From Telopea speciosissima (taxonomy: Eukaryota > Streptophyta > Magnoliopsida > Proteales > Proteaceae), in the NCBI RefSeq assembly GCF_018873765.1, contig NC_057925.1, positions 11,915,568 through 11,979,567 on the forward strand: a stretch of 64,000 nt of DNA. The letters are read 5' to 3'. The translations under genes and the position numbers were made by a program. The notes beneath the pieces are model-generated. The model was not told the origin of the DNA, did not search any database, and was given only the letters and a program-made list of their open reading frames with translations. How positions within the stretch are numbered: position 1 is the stretch's first letter; every line of letters starts with the position of its first letter. This document shows, in pieces, positions 21,980 through 31,790 of this stretch.

Positions 21980-22112
21980 CAGCAGCAGAATTCGCTCAAA
22001 CAAACAAATCCAAGACCAACATTTTTTTTCCCATTTGAACGCTTAAGACCTCTTTTGAGTCCTCACCCATATGCGAATCCAAGAAGAAAGCGCATATGGG
22101 TCAAACATCTAG

Positions 22113-22724
22113 GGTTATAGAGAGAGAGATGAGAGAAAAAAATCGAACCTGAGAGGTTGCAAAACCCTGGTTTCACCTTCGCCTGAGGTTGCAGACCGTA
22201 GTTCCCCTCCGCCGGCTTCACCGGAGGTTGCAGACGAAGGTGGAACGCCTTCACCGAAGGAAGAAAACCAAGGAGACTCCACCGGACGTGGCTGTGACTG
22301 ATGAAGGAAACCTTGGCTTTTGGGAGGAGTGAAGAGAGGAGAGTGGAGACGGAGGTTGGCCTTTGCCTGAAGTTGCACAGCATGGTTCGCCTTTGCCGGA
22401 GGTTGCAAACGGAGGCGAAACATCTTCGGCGGAGGATGCAAACTAAAGCTTGACTCGCCTGACTCGCCGGAGGTTGCAGATCCAAGCTTAACTCGTCGTT
22501 GTCTCTTTCGGGAGGAGTGAAGAGAGGAGAGAGAATGAGTTAATGGCGTTTGGGGGAATGGAAAAAGGTTTTTTCAAACTTAGCCACTGGCTGTCAGGGT
22601 AATAGCAAGTCTAACACTAAGTAAATAGACTCACACACTTTTACGGTTCAGATTTTTTTAGTGAAATCGACGGTAATGAGAGAAGAACGTTTCCCAAACT
22701 AATTCTTAAGGACGTACCGCGACC
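22113..22724 (-). repeat. Right terminal inverted repeat
   Basis: Inverted, shorter copy of the left arm. Its ATG at 22421-22423 begins a frame (to 22115) parallel to the left-arm one, with residues MFRLRLQPPAKA against MFHLRLQPPAKA. Differences and indels show the arms have diverged since insertion. Confidence 0.65.
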
Positions 22725-22734
22725 TTTTTTTTTT

Positions 22735-23093
22735 GTTTTCCATAATTTTTCCGTTCCGACAGAAAGGTTTTTTTTTTTTTTATTTCGGTAAACTTCCGAC
22801 AGAAAGTAAGAAACATGAAAATCCATGCTTGTGTCTATTTCCTCATCTTTAATATTTTACATTAAATAAAAGACCAATAATTATATTTCACAGAAAGAAA
22901 CTAATGAGCCTTAATTAATTTTTTTTTTTTTAAAAGTTTTATAAAGGTGCAAAAAGATATCTTTATTAACAAGGTGCCAAATGTTATTACCAAATAACCA
23001 AAAAAAAACGAAAAAAAGAAGTGTCAAATGGCTTCTTGAGATAACGAGCTGATGATACTGAATCAGTTTGACACGGACGACACGTCCGAGTTT
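22735..23093. repeat. 3' flank of gene 2, shared duplicon
   Basis: Matches the 3' flanks of genes 3, 4 and 5 (words ACATGAAAATCC, GAGCCTTAATTA, GATAACGAGCTGATGATACTG). The strongly conserved last 60 bp before the stop codon may include the 3' UTR. Confidence 0.7.
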
Positions 23094-24485
23094 TTATCTC
23101 CGTTCCCACGACTCGGCCAAATTGGTAAACGCAGTCTTTGACGATCCACCTTCAGCCCATGCAGCCAAGGCCTTCTTCCTCATTTCCCTACACCGTTCTC
23201 TCATCTCTGTTCCCTCCTCCGAGTCCATCAACGCTCTGACTCGCTTCTCAACCTCGGCGGCCACCACAATCCCATCCTCCTCCGCCACCTCCATTGGCAT
23301 TGCCAACTTCATCTCCTCCACCAAAACCACCTTATTCACTTCCTGTTCCGCATAGAGCGGCCAAGCCAGCAATGGCACCCCAGCGCACACCGCTTCTAAA
23401 ATGGAGTTCCACCCACAGTGAGTCACGAATCCGCCCACCGATTCCCGACTCAGCACCTCTACCTGCGGCGCCCACGACTTCACCACCAGTCCCCTGTCTC
23501 TGGTCCGATCAAGAAACCCCTCCGGCATCACAGCGTCAAGATCGAAATCTTCCGTAGCCGAAAATGAAAACCGTTTGTCACTATCCGGTGGAGGACTTCG
23601 CACCACCCACAAGAACCTCTGGTCACTTCTCTCAAGCCCAGCAGCGATCTCTGCAATCTGTTTCGCCGGGAATACGCCGCGGCTTCCGAAGCTCAAGAAC
23701 ACAACACTTCGACTGGGTTGCGCATCAAGCCACTTCAAGCAATCTGACTCAGTAGATTTATCTATGGGTTCTACAACTAATGGTCCAATACAGAAAAAAG
23801 CCGGCATTTGTTGTGTGACCGCCTCGATTACTCTTGGCTCTAGTGCTTCAAAGGTGTTTGATATAATTCCCCTTGATTTGGGGAGATGGTTTGACAAGTC
23901 CAACATAGCATCGTAGAACTCATTGTTTCGATCAAGTACAAGCTCCGGCATCTGTGCAGCACGAATTATGGGCAATCCCGGGATGTCGAGATTAGTGTTG
24001 CCAAGCTCCCTGAGGCTCTTGTCAGTCTGGTTATGAATCTTTGCAAGGTAAAGGAAGACGGAAAGACCAGAGGCACCGGTCGGCATGTAGTTGTAAAGAG
24101 GGATGTTTAGGTCGGCGGCAATAGGGAAGGCAGAGTAGCAGAAGAAATCGACCACAAGGGCTGCAATGGAGGAAGAGTTGGAGATGGTTTGGAGGGTGTG
24201 GAGGAGGTTTGGATTGTTACGACGGATGGTTTGTAAGAAGGAGGGGGTTGAAGATTCAAGTTTAGGAAGAGCAGGGAAGCGGTGGAACACGATTGACGGG
24301 TCTGTTTGAGAGACATGATCGATGTAAGAATCTACGGTAGGGTTGCTGACTGAGTCGGTTTGGATGAGGAGGACTGTGACAGAGAAGCCGTGACTATGGT
24401 GGCGGATGATTAGCTTCCCAAGTTCAACCATGGAGACAAGGTGGCTAAGGCCCGGAACTGGGTACAGAACTATGGTGTCTTTCAT
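23094..24485 (-). CDS. UGT88-like UDP-glycosyltransferase, gene 2
   Basis: 463 codons, no intron. Expected to glucosylate a small hydroxylated acceptor using UDP-glucose. Catalytic His15 lies in PGLSHLVSMVELGK, Asp113 in LVVDF. The PSPG box runs exactly 44 residues, W338 to Q381, with intact HCGWNS (356-361). The closing Gln381 fits a UDP-glucose donor. Starts at the ATG at 24483-24485, as in genes 3-5. It differs from gene 3 at 20 of 463 residues; 16 of these lie in residues 1-202, the acceptor-binding half. The upstream region matches gene 3, including a SINE-like insertion where genes 4 and 5 have their TATA box. A 6.6-kb transposon lies in the 3' flank. No frameshift or stop. Acceptor unknown. 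Confidence 0.96.
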   Translation of the reverse strand: MKDTIVLYPVPGLSHLVSMVELGKLIIRHHSHGFSVTVLLIQTDSVSNPTVDSYIDHVSQTDPSIVFHRFPALPKLESSTPSFLQTIRRNNPNLLHTLQTISNSSSIAALVVDFFCYSAFPIAADLNIPLYNYMPTGASGLSVFLYLAKIHNQTDKSLRELGNTNLDIPGLPIIRAAQMPELVLDRNNEFYDAMLDLSNHLPKSRGIISNTFEALEPRVIEAVTQQMPAFFCIGPLVVEPIDKSTESDCLKWLDAQPSRSVVFLSFGSRGVFPAKQIAEIAAGLERSDQRFLWVVRSPPPDSDKRFSFSATEDFDLDAVMPEGFLDRTRDRGLVVKSWAPQVEVLSRESVGGFVTHCGWNSILEAVCAGVPLLAWPLYAEQEVNKVVLVEEMKLAMPMEVAEEDGIVVAAEVEKRVRALMDSEEGTEMRERCREMRKKALAAWAEGGSSKTAFTNLAESWERR

Positions 24486-24608
24486 TTTGTTTCCTCTTCA
24501 GATCAGTTCTTTGAAAGGATGAGACATGCAAGTAGCTAAGAATTGAACAGAGCAAAGAGCAGAGCGAAGGGAGGAAGATCTATAAAAAACAAGGTAAAGT
24601 GTCTAAGA

Positions 24609-24690
24609 CTTAAATAAGACTAGCGCAGTTGGCTCCTGGCTGGTACCTGCCCTCTCCCCGGTTCGATCCCGCCCTCTATAGAAAAAAATA
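24609..24690 (+). mobile_element. tRNA-derived SINE-like head in the gene 2 promoter
   Basis: Box A-like TAGCGCAGTTGG (24621-24632) and box B GGTTCGATCC (24660-24669) are spaced like a tRNA/Pol III internal promoter and followed by an A-rich tail (24680-24688). Oriented opposite to gene 2, about 135 bp upstream of its start codon. The whole segment 24618-24800 is absent from the matching region of genes 4 and 5. Confidence 0.6.
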
Positions 24691-24870
24691 TATATAAAGC
24701 TTCCAAATTTAAAAATAAAATATTTATTCTTATTAAAAAAAATAAAAATAAAAAATTTATTTAATTGGGCATACTGTCTTCTTTGCTAAAGACAGGAACG
24801 TGCAGCTCACGCCAAGAGATTAAAAGTTTAAAACACATAGTTCTTTATTTTACATGTGCATATCCTACTC

Positions 24871-24920
24871 ATCACAATTGTGGGTTGTTTTTTTTTGATA
24901 AAAATCACAATTGTGGGTTG
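24871..24920 (-). mobile_element. Micro-retroinsertion with 17-bp TSD
   Basis: A perfect 17-bp duplication ATCACAATTGTGGGTTG (24871-24887 and 24904-24920) flanks only 16 bp: a T9 run plus GATAAAA. On the minus strand this reads TTTTATC-A9, like the last bases of a LINE with its A-tail. The matching DNA upstream of gene 3 (near 32300) has one copy and no insert. Confidence 0.75.
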
Positions 24921-25029
24921 AGTTTACCAAAAAAACAAAAAAAAAAAAAACAAAAATTATGTATTGAGTTTTCATAAATAAAAAAAAAAAACATATTTTT
25001 TTTTAGTATTCATTAAAAAAAAAATAAAA

Positions 25030-26275
25030 AAAATTACATGTATCACCCCTGAAGTTTCAAATAATTATGTCTACACCTGTAAAATTTCAATAATTACTTT
25101 TATTTTTTGAGTACTAACTTAGTTAGTTTTGGAAGGTTGTTGCCCTTTCTTATTTTTTAGAGAAATAAACCCGCTCCACCTGACCACTGTTACTGTTCAT
25201 CTTCACGGTCTTGAAGCAGATTCACCTTGACATCACTCCCCACAATTGTAGCAGCCACCACCACCGCCGCCACCACTAGCTACCGCCATACCTCCGCCTC
25301 CATGCTTATAGTCCCTAGCCAAGTGTTCAGTCTCACCGCGTAACATCCACCACCACCACTGCCATAACCTCCACCATTGTAACCACCCCCTCCCCCTTCA
25401 ACCACCACCACCTCTACTTGCACCGTTTTTTCCACCGTATCCACCATCTCCAGCGCTGTATCCACAACCTCCGCTTCCAAAACCGTAACTCCCACCACAG
25501 CTGCCCCTTCCCATATCGCCACCGAAACCATCAAACCCGTTGCATAGTGCATTTTTCTCCTAGAACCAACAACATTTATCCCCCATATCTTTGAGAACTT
25601 CCAGCGTCGAGAGCAGTAAAACTTCATCATCCACCTCATGAATCTCAAAACTGATGCATAGCGACCTAAACCTAATCCATTGAGCCACGTCCTCACACCA
25701 TCTTCCCGAGAACAAAACCTCTCCCGCTCACCAATCCTGTTCCTATGCGCACTAGTGCCGCACTTCCAATCCCTAGCATCAGTACCCAATGGGCCATCCA
25801 ATTCGATGGTGTCATGATCTCTGCATTTTGAAACCCTAGCCCTAAGCAATCTTCTCTAACCGGGAAATTGCACCTCTCTTTCATTCCCATGTCCCCTAGT
25901 AGAAGTTTGCCGCAAATCAATAGCCATATTTTCCAGTCACTGAATCGGGTTTTGTTCTTTCAGGAGGCATTCCGAACCCTCAAGATTGAAATCCCTATCT
26001 CCTTTTGCATCTCAATCATGGACCCAGGGTTAGTTTGGGGATTAAAAAAATTATTACCGTAGGGGTATATTTGTAAGGGTGTTATGACTTATGAGCATTT
26101 AGATTATATTTGGGTGATGACATCATCACTTAATTGTTCCCATCTAACGGTAGGGGTATATTTGTAAGAATCTTTCAAAATACAGGGAAGGTTTATGAAA
26201 TAGATGAAATTCCAGGGGTGGTAGGCATAATTATGTGAAAACACAGGGGTGAAAAACATAAAATTCACTTAAAAG
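25030..26275. mobile_element. Pack-MULE-like element A with captured gene fragments
   Basis: About 60-bp imperfect terminal inverted repeats. Left: TATCACCCCTGAAGTTTCA, then ATAATTATGTCTACACC. Right, reverse-complemented: TTCACCCCTGTGTTTTCA, then ATAATTATGCCTACCACC. The interior carries gene fragments on the minus strand. A second, truncated copy is at 32520-33174. Flanks are A-rich, so the target duplication is not resolved. Confidence 0.6.
25200..25830 (-). pseudogene. Chimera of a SAM-domain fragment and a glycine-rich zinc-knuckle (GRP2-like) fragment, copy A
   Basis: Read on the minus strand, 25830-25541 encodes the lead-in and SAM domain of a plant SAM-domain protein (GVRTWLNGLGLGRYA near 25700-25650, then GINVVGSRRKM near 25580-25550). 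A one-base loss after GRYASV and a one-base gain before GINVV shift the middle out of frame and back. Immediately after the SAM helix the sequence becomes a Gly-rich, GRP2-like segment with a zinc-knuckle remnant (CysTyr..GHLA-type words). Two unrelated genes are therefore joined. No full gene; probably not coding. Confidence 0.6.
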
Positions 26276-26279
26276 AAAG

Positions 26280-27119
26280 GGTAAGAGAATGCTATCTAGT
26301 CGCATGATCAATGGGAACATGTGTACAAGCAGCATCGAAAGCTAGACTTCCACCTTTCCGTGAAGGCAAGACGTTCGTTTTGTACCTACATGGCTACATG
26401 CCTTATTTCAAAAGTTTTTTAGTTTAAGAAAAAAAAGGGTTTTAAATTATTATATCATTATTAAATATTTTATATTGTTTTTCTGGAATTGGAGAGCTTT
26501 TAATAGGGGGAGGGGGATAGGCCCCAAGGTGATTTGCACTCATGACCTCTCATTTGAGGAGTTGGTCTTTTGCCAACGGAGCTGATCCCTTGGGGTAAAT
26601 ATTTTATATTGTTAAATAAACATGTGAAATGATAATATAATCGTTCATTGAAATTTAAAATATATATTATATTAAATAATTTTTAGAATAAGGTACAGTT
26701 TGACAACGTTACTGGTGTTTCGGTGACGTTTCTGACTAGAAACATATTTTGATGTTACTGTTACCAGAATAACGTTACTGGCTTTCTGAAAGGTGTTTGA
26801 TAAATCTGTTCCAGAAACGTATCCAAAATACTATTAATACTGAAAGGTGTTTGATAAAACCTGTTTCTACAACAGTTTTGTACTGGTTACTATAAATTAC
26901 AGAAATGCCATTAATATGATTTTTTTTTACATCTATCTTGATTTGAAAAAATTCTCCCATCTTTTAACTAAGTTGAAAGGATTCAAAATTTTTTTTCCGT
27001 ATTTTCTATGATGTGTTCTTTTCTTGTTAAGTGTTGGATATGTTTTTTTAAAAATGGATGGTGATGTCTCCGAAATCACAACATAAATTTGAGTCATTAA
27101 TTTTACATTTTCTTAAGGG
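26280..27119. repeat. AT-rich duplicon X, copy 1
   Basis: From about 26414 the sequence (AGTTTAAGAAAAAAAAGGG, then CATGTGAAATGATAATATAA) matches 33961-34303, with extra sequence here at about 26480-26600 and 26690-26900. No gene. Confidence 0.55.
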
Positions 27120-27303
27120 AAAGAGAATGCTACTTGGACGTGTGTGGTGTGCTGCCCCTGCACCCAAACATAGGGGTGCGCAAAATGATCGCCGCACCTC
27201 AGGATTTTTCACCTTTACATGGGAGTGCCAGTGGTCATTTTGTGCACCCCTATGTCTGGTACAGGGGCAGCACACTACATGCGCCAATGCAGTTCTCTTT
27301 CTT
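27120..27303. mobile_element. Fold-back MITE, GAATGCTAC family
   Basis: Near-complete hairpin: the left half AGAGAATGCTAC...GTGTGCTGCCCCTGCACC...CATAGGGGTGC is inverted in the right half GCACCCCTATG...ACAGGGGCAGCACAC...GTTCTCTTT. The paralogous copy is at 34304-34480. Confidence 0.75.
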
Positions 27304-27540
27304 CCCTTTTTTTTTTTTTTTTTTAATATAAATCATCTGCTCTCACCAGAGTCGAGAATGTGCACAATAATGTTTAGGGTACCAATACACATGATTATCA
27401 TTTTCAAAAGTAGAAGGTAATGTTTATGGAAATCACAGCATAAATTTGAGTCATTCATTTTTATCTTTTTCTTTTAATCTAAATTATCTGCTCTCACTCA
27501 TAGTTGGAAAAATACACAATAATGTCTAGAGTACTGATAC

Positions 27541-28142
27541 ACATACATGAACAATTACCGGATGTGTGCAAATACAAAAAGGGTATTTGATTGAATTAAA
27601 CTTTAAAATTTGAGATTTGACTAACCTAGATCATGTCCTCTCTGTCCAAGAAATGGAAAAGACGTATCATCTCTCCACATAGTACAATAGATGCTTATGA
27701 CATTTGGAAAAATAGCAAACCTTTGTAACATTAATAATTCACCATCTTGAAATGCTAAACAATGTATTTGCATGAATGGTCCAACTGATTATGGGTGTAT
27801 GGAGAATTAGTTGGAAGTGGGGGAAGTTATGTGGAAGTGTGGTTAGTTAATACAACCGTGTGTATTATGTATATGTGTGATTGGCTTGCTGCGTAGACAC
27901 AGCCAGACGTAAAATAATCGCCTTACTCCCATTTATGCAAGGTGCTCAGATGAGGATAAGACAATCATTTCACGCCTTGCTGTGTCTGCACAGTAAGACA
28001 ATTGGGTTACCCGTGCAGTAGACGATCGTCATTGATTTCGTCATAATATAGAAGATGATTTGAATGCAAATGACTTTGTTGGTAACGTATTAATTGTTTT
28101 CTTAGCTGAGAAGGATATTTCCAGATTTCCTTTCTTATAAAA
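27541..28142. repeat. Duplicon Y, copy 1 (with inner MITE 27883-28024)
   Basis: The words GGATGTGTGCAAATAC, TAACATTAATAATTCACCATC and CCAACTGATTATGGGTGTA recur at 33175-33960 and 34755-35600. The inner inverted segment holds AAAATAATCGCCTTACTCCC and matches 33668-33806. No gene. Confidence 0.65.
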
Positions 28143-28437
28143 ACTTAAGAAGGGAGACACATCGTCATTGATTTCGTCAGTCCAAAGGGGTTCTGTGGTT
28201 TTTTATTCTTAATGTTGTCTGATTGATAAATACCATTTACTGTACTAATCTTCATTCTTTAAACATGCCATCGTACAACATGTGTACAGAATAAAGATAA
28301 GTACAACAAATGACACTTACCAAAAAAAAAATACAACAAATGACATTTGTCAATCAGATAACATTAAGAATAAAAGATCACGAAACCCCTTTGGATTATG
28401 ACGAAATCAATGACGATATGTCTCGCTTCTTAAGTTT
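28143..28437. repeat. Inverted duplication (long palindrome), duplicon edge
   Basis: The left arm (28143-28278, with CGTCATTGATTTCGTCAG, TTATTCTTAATGTT and CATGCCATCGTAC) is repeated in reverse complement at 28280-28437 with scattered changes. The centre is near 28279. At 35747-35875 only one arm is present. Confidence 0.75.
28302..28348 (+). mobile_element. Micro-retroinsertion with 17-bp TSD
   Basis: The duplication TACAACAAATGACACTT (28302-28318; one mismatch in 28332-28348) flanks 13 bp, ACC followed by ten A. It lies in the right arm of the palindrome and is absent from the left arm. Confidence 0.65.
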
Positions 28438-28743
28438 TTGGGTAAATTATACGTCATCTCTTGGTTTTCAAACGAAACTCAGATCACCTCCTGGTTTTGT
28501 AAGAACTCAAATCACTCCTTTTATAGTAATGGTGTTAGTCCACTGTTAGTTATTTGTGTGAAAGGTCTATTTTGAGGCTAGGGTATGGGCAGCGGGGGGT
28601 GGCAATGGTGATGGTGATGACAATGATGGTGGTGTCATGGTGGTGATGAGACCATCAAGAGAAGAAGGGTGATGTTTTATTTTTATCATGAATTTATTGT
28701 TTATCCAATCAAATTAACCACGTGGTCATCAAAAAGCAAGAGT

Positions 28744-29200
28744 GAATTCATGTCGGCCCTGGTCAAGGATCTTGGAGACGGGAGGCGTGTGAATTCTTGC
28801 CGGTCCTGGTCAAGGACTCCACCACCTGCATCTGGCCTTCCAACATCACCGTCATCGATAATAGGCCAAAAATCGCTGGGCTTTGTCTGTCAGGCTGGCA
28901 TCTGGGAAAGTGGGGACCAGATAGGCTATCGATCATCTTTTTGGAAAATTACACGGCTTTGTCTGCCATGGCCATCCCTACTCACAAGGACATATGTCAT
29001 GTGTCTAGTCGAATTGTAAGCTCTGATTACAACCTTTTCTCTAGCGAAACTGTTGGGCTTGTCCATACCCTAGCCTGGAAGACCCTGTCAATTGCATGTA
29101 CGATAGATTGGTCATATTCCTCTCCTTGGTTTTGGATTCTTTGTACCCAAACATTGTGTACTTGAATGAATTTTTAATTACCAAAAAGGAAAAAAGAAAA
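28744..29200 (+). mobile_element. Retroposed insertion, likely 5'-truncated LINE
   Basis: This segment interrupts DNA that is continuous at 39130-39150 (AAGCAAGAGTGAAATCAATTTC). It ends TTTTTAATTACC plus an A/G-rich tail, which is LINE-like. Inner open frames (for example 28797-29165) have no recognised domain. Target duplication not clear. Confidence 0.5.
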
Positions 29201-30398
29201 GAAATCAATTTCAATTTGAAAATTGAAATATCTCCTCATCTATTTCATAATTTCTATTCTATTGGTTTCTATATCACTAAAATAAGGTGTAAAAAAGTCA
29301 AACTAAACAATTTCCAAAATAGAAATCAACTCATGAAATTGAAATAAACATACCAAATCAGACCAACAAAACATAGATTTATTGAAGATCGTCAACAAGA
29401 TTGTAGAAATTAAAGAATACTTTAAGAATTAGTTTCACTTATAAAACAGTTCAACTGCTATTTCTCTTCCAAACAAGACCACATTTGTTTTGCGGTAAAA
29501 TATTTATGAAGATTCTTGACAATTAATACAAAACTATATAAAGATTAGGAAGGGAGAAATGTATTATTGAAATGAAACACAAAAGAAACATCCAATTTAA
29601 AATTTTTGATGTTGTTTTCTCAAAAATTCTTGATTAATGGTACTCTTGGCATCCATGAAGAACTCCAACCCCGTCATATAATTGGATTATTTCTTTCATT
29701 CAAATGTGCTTCTTATTCATGTTTCAAAAAATATAAATTATATAACATTTTTTTTTAATGCAGCCCAGAGAAAGTGCTCACCTTTATATTGTGTTTCTTT
29801 CCATTTAAATTTTGGGATAAGTGTTTCCCGCATATAAGCATGGGTCAACGAAAACACAAGCGGAAGCATCAACATGAGCAGCATTTCGACCTTTCAAGAG
29901 GATGGGCCCATTATTTCACCCCTTATCTGCTCTCCCTCCATGCTCCCCATAGAGTTGTTTTTCTCCATTCATTTTTTGGAAAATTATCTCCACCAATTCC
30001 CTACCCAATCCAGTTCCTCAATGCCTCTAATAAGGGATGGGTGTATCGGGTAAGGGTTGGGTGGTGATTGAACTCCCTTTGTTAGAGGCATCGGGAAACT
30101 GGCCACAAAGGAAATTGGAGGAGATAAAGATCCTAACTTTTTCCTCTCGACATAAACATGAAAATCCCTTTTTCTGTCTATTTCATCATTTTTAATAATT
30201 TTTACATTAAATTAACTAATGAGACTTAATTATTTCTTTTAAAAAAAACGTTTTGGGTAAAGTTTTTATAAGGTTCCAAAAAAGGTCTTTATTAAAGTGC
30301 CAACTGTTATTATGAAAAAAAAGAAGTTCCAAATCGCTTCTTGAGAGAACGAGCTGATGATACTGAATCAGTTTGACAAGGACAACACGTCCGAGTTG
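29201..30398. repeat. 3' flank duplicon of gene 3 with two MITEs
   Basis: Matches the 3' flanks of genes 4 (39150-40276) and 5 (56395-58640). Contains a fold-back repeat at about 29815-29962 and a GGATCTTTATC-family MITE at about 29968-30136 (ATTATCTCCACCAATTCC against GGAAATTGGAGGAGATAAAG). No gene. Confidence 0.7.
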
Positions 30399-31790
30399 TT
30401 ATCTACGTTCCCATGACTCGGCCAAATTGGTAAACGCAGTCTTTGACGATCCACCTTCAGCCCATGCAGCCAAGGCCGCCTTCCTCATTTCCCTACACCG
30501 TTCTCTCATCTCTGTTCCCTCCTCCGAGTCCATCAACGCTCTGACTCGCTTCTCAACCTCGGCGGCCACCACAATCCCATTCTCCTCCGCCACCTCCATT
30601 GGCATTGCCAACTTCATCTCCTCCACCAAAACCACCTTATTCACTTCCTGTTCCGCATAGAGCGGCCAAGCCAGCAATGGCACCCCAGCGCACACCGCTT
30701 CTAAAATGGAGTTCCACCCACAGTGAGTCACGAATCCGCCCACCGATTTCCGACTCAGCACCTCTACCTGCGGCGCCCAGGACTTCACCACCAGTCCCCT
30801 GTCTCTGGTCCGATCAAGAAACCCCTCCGGCATCACAGCGTCAAGATCGAAATCTTCCGTAGCCGAAAATGAAAACCGTTTGTCACTATCCGGTGGAGGA
30901 CTTCGCACCACCCACAAGAACCTCTGGTCACTTCGCTCAAGCCCCGCGGCGATCTCTGCAAGCTGTTTCGCCGGGAAAACGCCGCGGCTTCCGAAGCTCA
31001 AGAACACAACGCTTCGACTGGGTTGCGCATCAAGCCACTTCAAGCAATCTGACTCAGTAGATTTATCTATGGGTTCTACAACTAATGGTCCAATACAGAA
31101 AAAAGCCGGCATTTGTTGTGTGACCGCCTCGATTACTCTTGGCTCTAGTGCTTCAAAGGTGTTTGATATAATTCCCCTTGATTTGGTGAGATGGATTGAC
31201 AAGTCCAACATATCATCGTAGAAAGCATTGTTGCGATCAAGTAAAATATCCGGCATCTGTACAGCACGAATTATGGGCAATCCCGGGATGTCGAGATTAG
31301 TGTTGCCAAGCTCCCTGAGGCTCTTGTCAGTCTGGTTATGAATCTTTGCAAGGTAAAGGAAGACGGAAAGACCAGAGGCACCGGTCGGCATGTAGTTGTA
31401 AAGAGGGATGTTTAGGTCGGCGGCAATAGGGAAGGCAGAGTAGCAGAAGAAATCGATCACAAGGGCTGCAATGGAGGAAGAGTTGGAGATGGTTTGGAGG
31501 GTGTGGAGGAGGTTTGGATTGTTACGGCTGATGGTTTGTAAGAAGGAGGGGGATGAAGATTCAAGTTTAGGAAGAGCAGGTAAGCGGTGGAAGACGATTG
31601 ATGGGTCTGTTTGAGAGACATGATCGATGTAAGAATCTACGGCAGGGTTGCTGACTGAGTAGCTCTGGATGAGGAGGACTGTGACAGAGAAGCGGTGACT
31701 ATGGTGGCGGATGATTAGCTTCCCAAGTTCAACCATGGAGACTAGGTGGCTAAGGCCCGGAACTGGGTACAGAACTATGGTGTCTTTCAT
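30399..31790 (-). CDS. UGT88-like UDP-glycosyltransferase, gene 3
   Basis: 463 codons, no intron, closest to gene 2 (20 residue differences). Catalytic His15 and Asp113 (LVIDF) are present. PSPG box W338-Q381, HCGWNS intact, Gln381 at the sugar-selecting end. Within the PSPG box residue 349 is Lys where genes 1, 2, 4 and 5 have Glu, a charge swap close to the HCGWNS motif. Starts at the ATG at 31788-31790. Expected role: UDP-glucose-dependent glucosylation of a small acceptor in the cytosol. A 156-bp stretch (31068-31223) is identical to gene 5, suggesting gene conversion. The promoter resembles that of gene 2, with a SINE-like head further broken by a 104-bp insertion. Acceptor unknown. Confidence 0.96.
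   Translation of the reverse strand: MKDTIVLYPVPGLSHLVSMVELGKLIIRHHSHRFSVTVLLIQSYSVSNPAVDSYIDHVSQTDPSIVFHRLPALPKLESSSPSFLQTISRNNPNLLHTLQTISNSSSIAALVIDFFCYSAFPIAADLNIPLYNYMPTGASGLSVFLYLAKIHNQTDKSLRELGNTNLDIPGLPIIRAVQMPDILLDRNNAFYDDMLDLSIHLTKSRGIISNTFEALEPRVIEAVTQQMPAFFCIGPLVVEPIDKSTESDCLKWLDAQPSRSVVFLSFGSRGVFPAKQLAEIAAGLERSDQRFLWVVRSPPPDSDKRFSFSATEDFDLDAVMPEGFLDRTRDRGLVVKSWAPQVEVLSRKSVGGFVTHCGWNSILEAVCAGVPLLAWPLYAEQEVNKVVLVEEMKLAMPMEVAEENGIVVAAEVEKRVRALMDSEEGTEMRERCREMRKAALAAWAEGGSSKTAFTNLAESWERR

Larger units (their letters stand above)
16111..22724. mobile_element. Large MULE-like inverted-repeat element carrying gene fragments
   Basis: Both ends begin GGTCGCGGTACGT in inverted orientation (16111 and 22724). 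Homology between the arms continues with gaps over about 900 bp at the left (to about 17010) and 610 bp at the right (from about 22113). The interior has no transposase. It contains a fragment of a DUF26/PDLP-like gene (21761-21979), two tRNA-like sequences in opposite orientation, and unidentified sequence. Long TIRs plus captured gene sequence point to a Pack-MULE-like, non-autonomous element (inference). The borders run into T-runs, so a 9-bp target duplication could not be confirmed. Confidence 0.7.

Noticed and set aside
16111-22724. 9-bp target duplication for the large inverted-repeat element
   Set aside because: Bases next to the tips (TGGGTGAGT and a T-run) do not match; the exact borders are uncertain.
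23068-23916. Forward-strand open frames over gene 2 (and the equivalents over genes 3, 4 and 5)
   Set aside because: Antisense shadows of the UGT coding sequence; the same frames recur at every paralogue because the sense codons are conserved.
25280-25849. 189-codon open frame as a possible real gene
   Set aside because: Its middle is out of frame relative to the SAM family, owing to a one-base loss and a one-base gain, and it continues into a Gly-rich segment read in the wrong frame.
27058-27420. 120-codon frame across the MITE at 27120
   Set aside because: Runs through a hairpin MITE and T-run; no protein family character.
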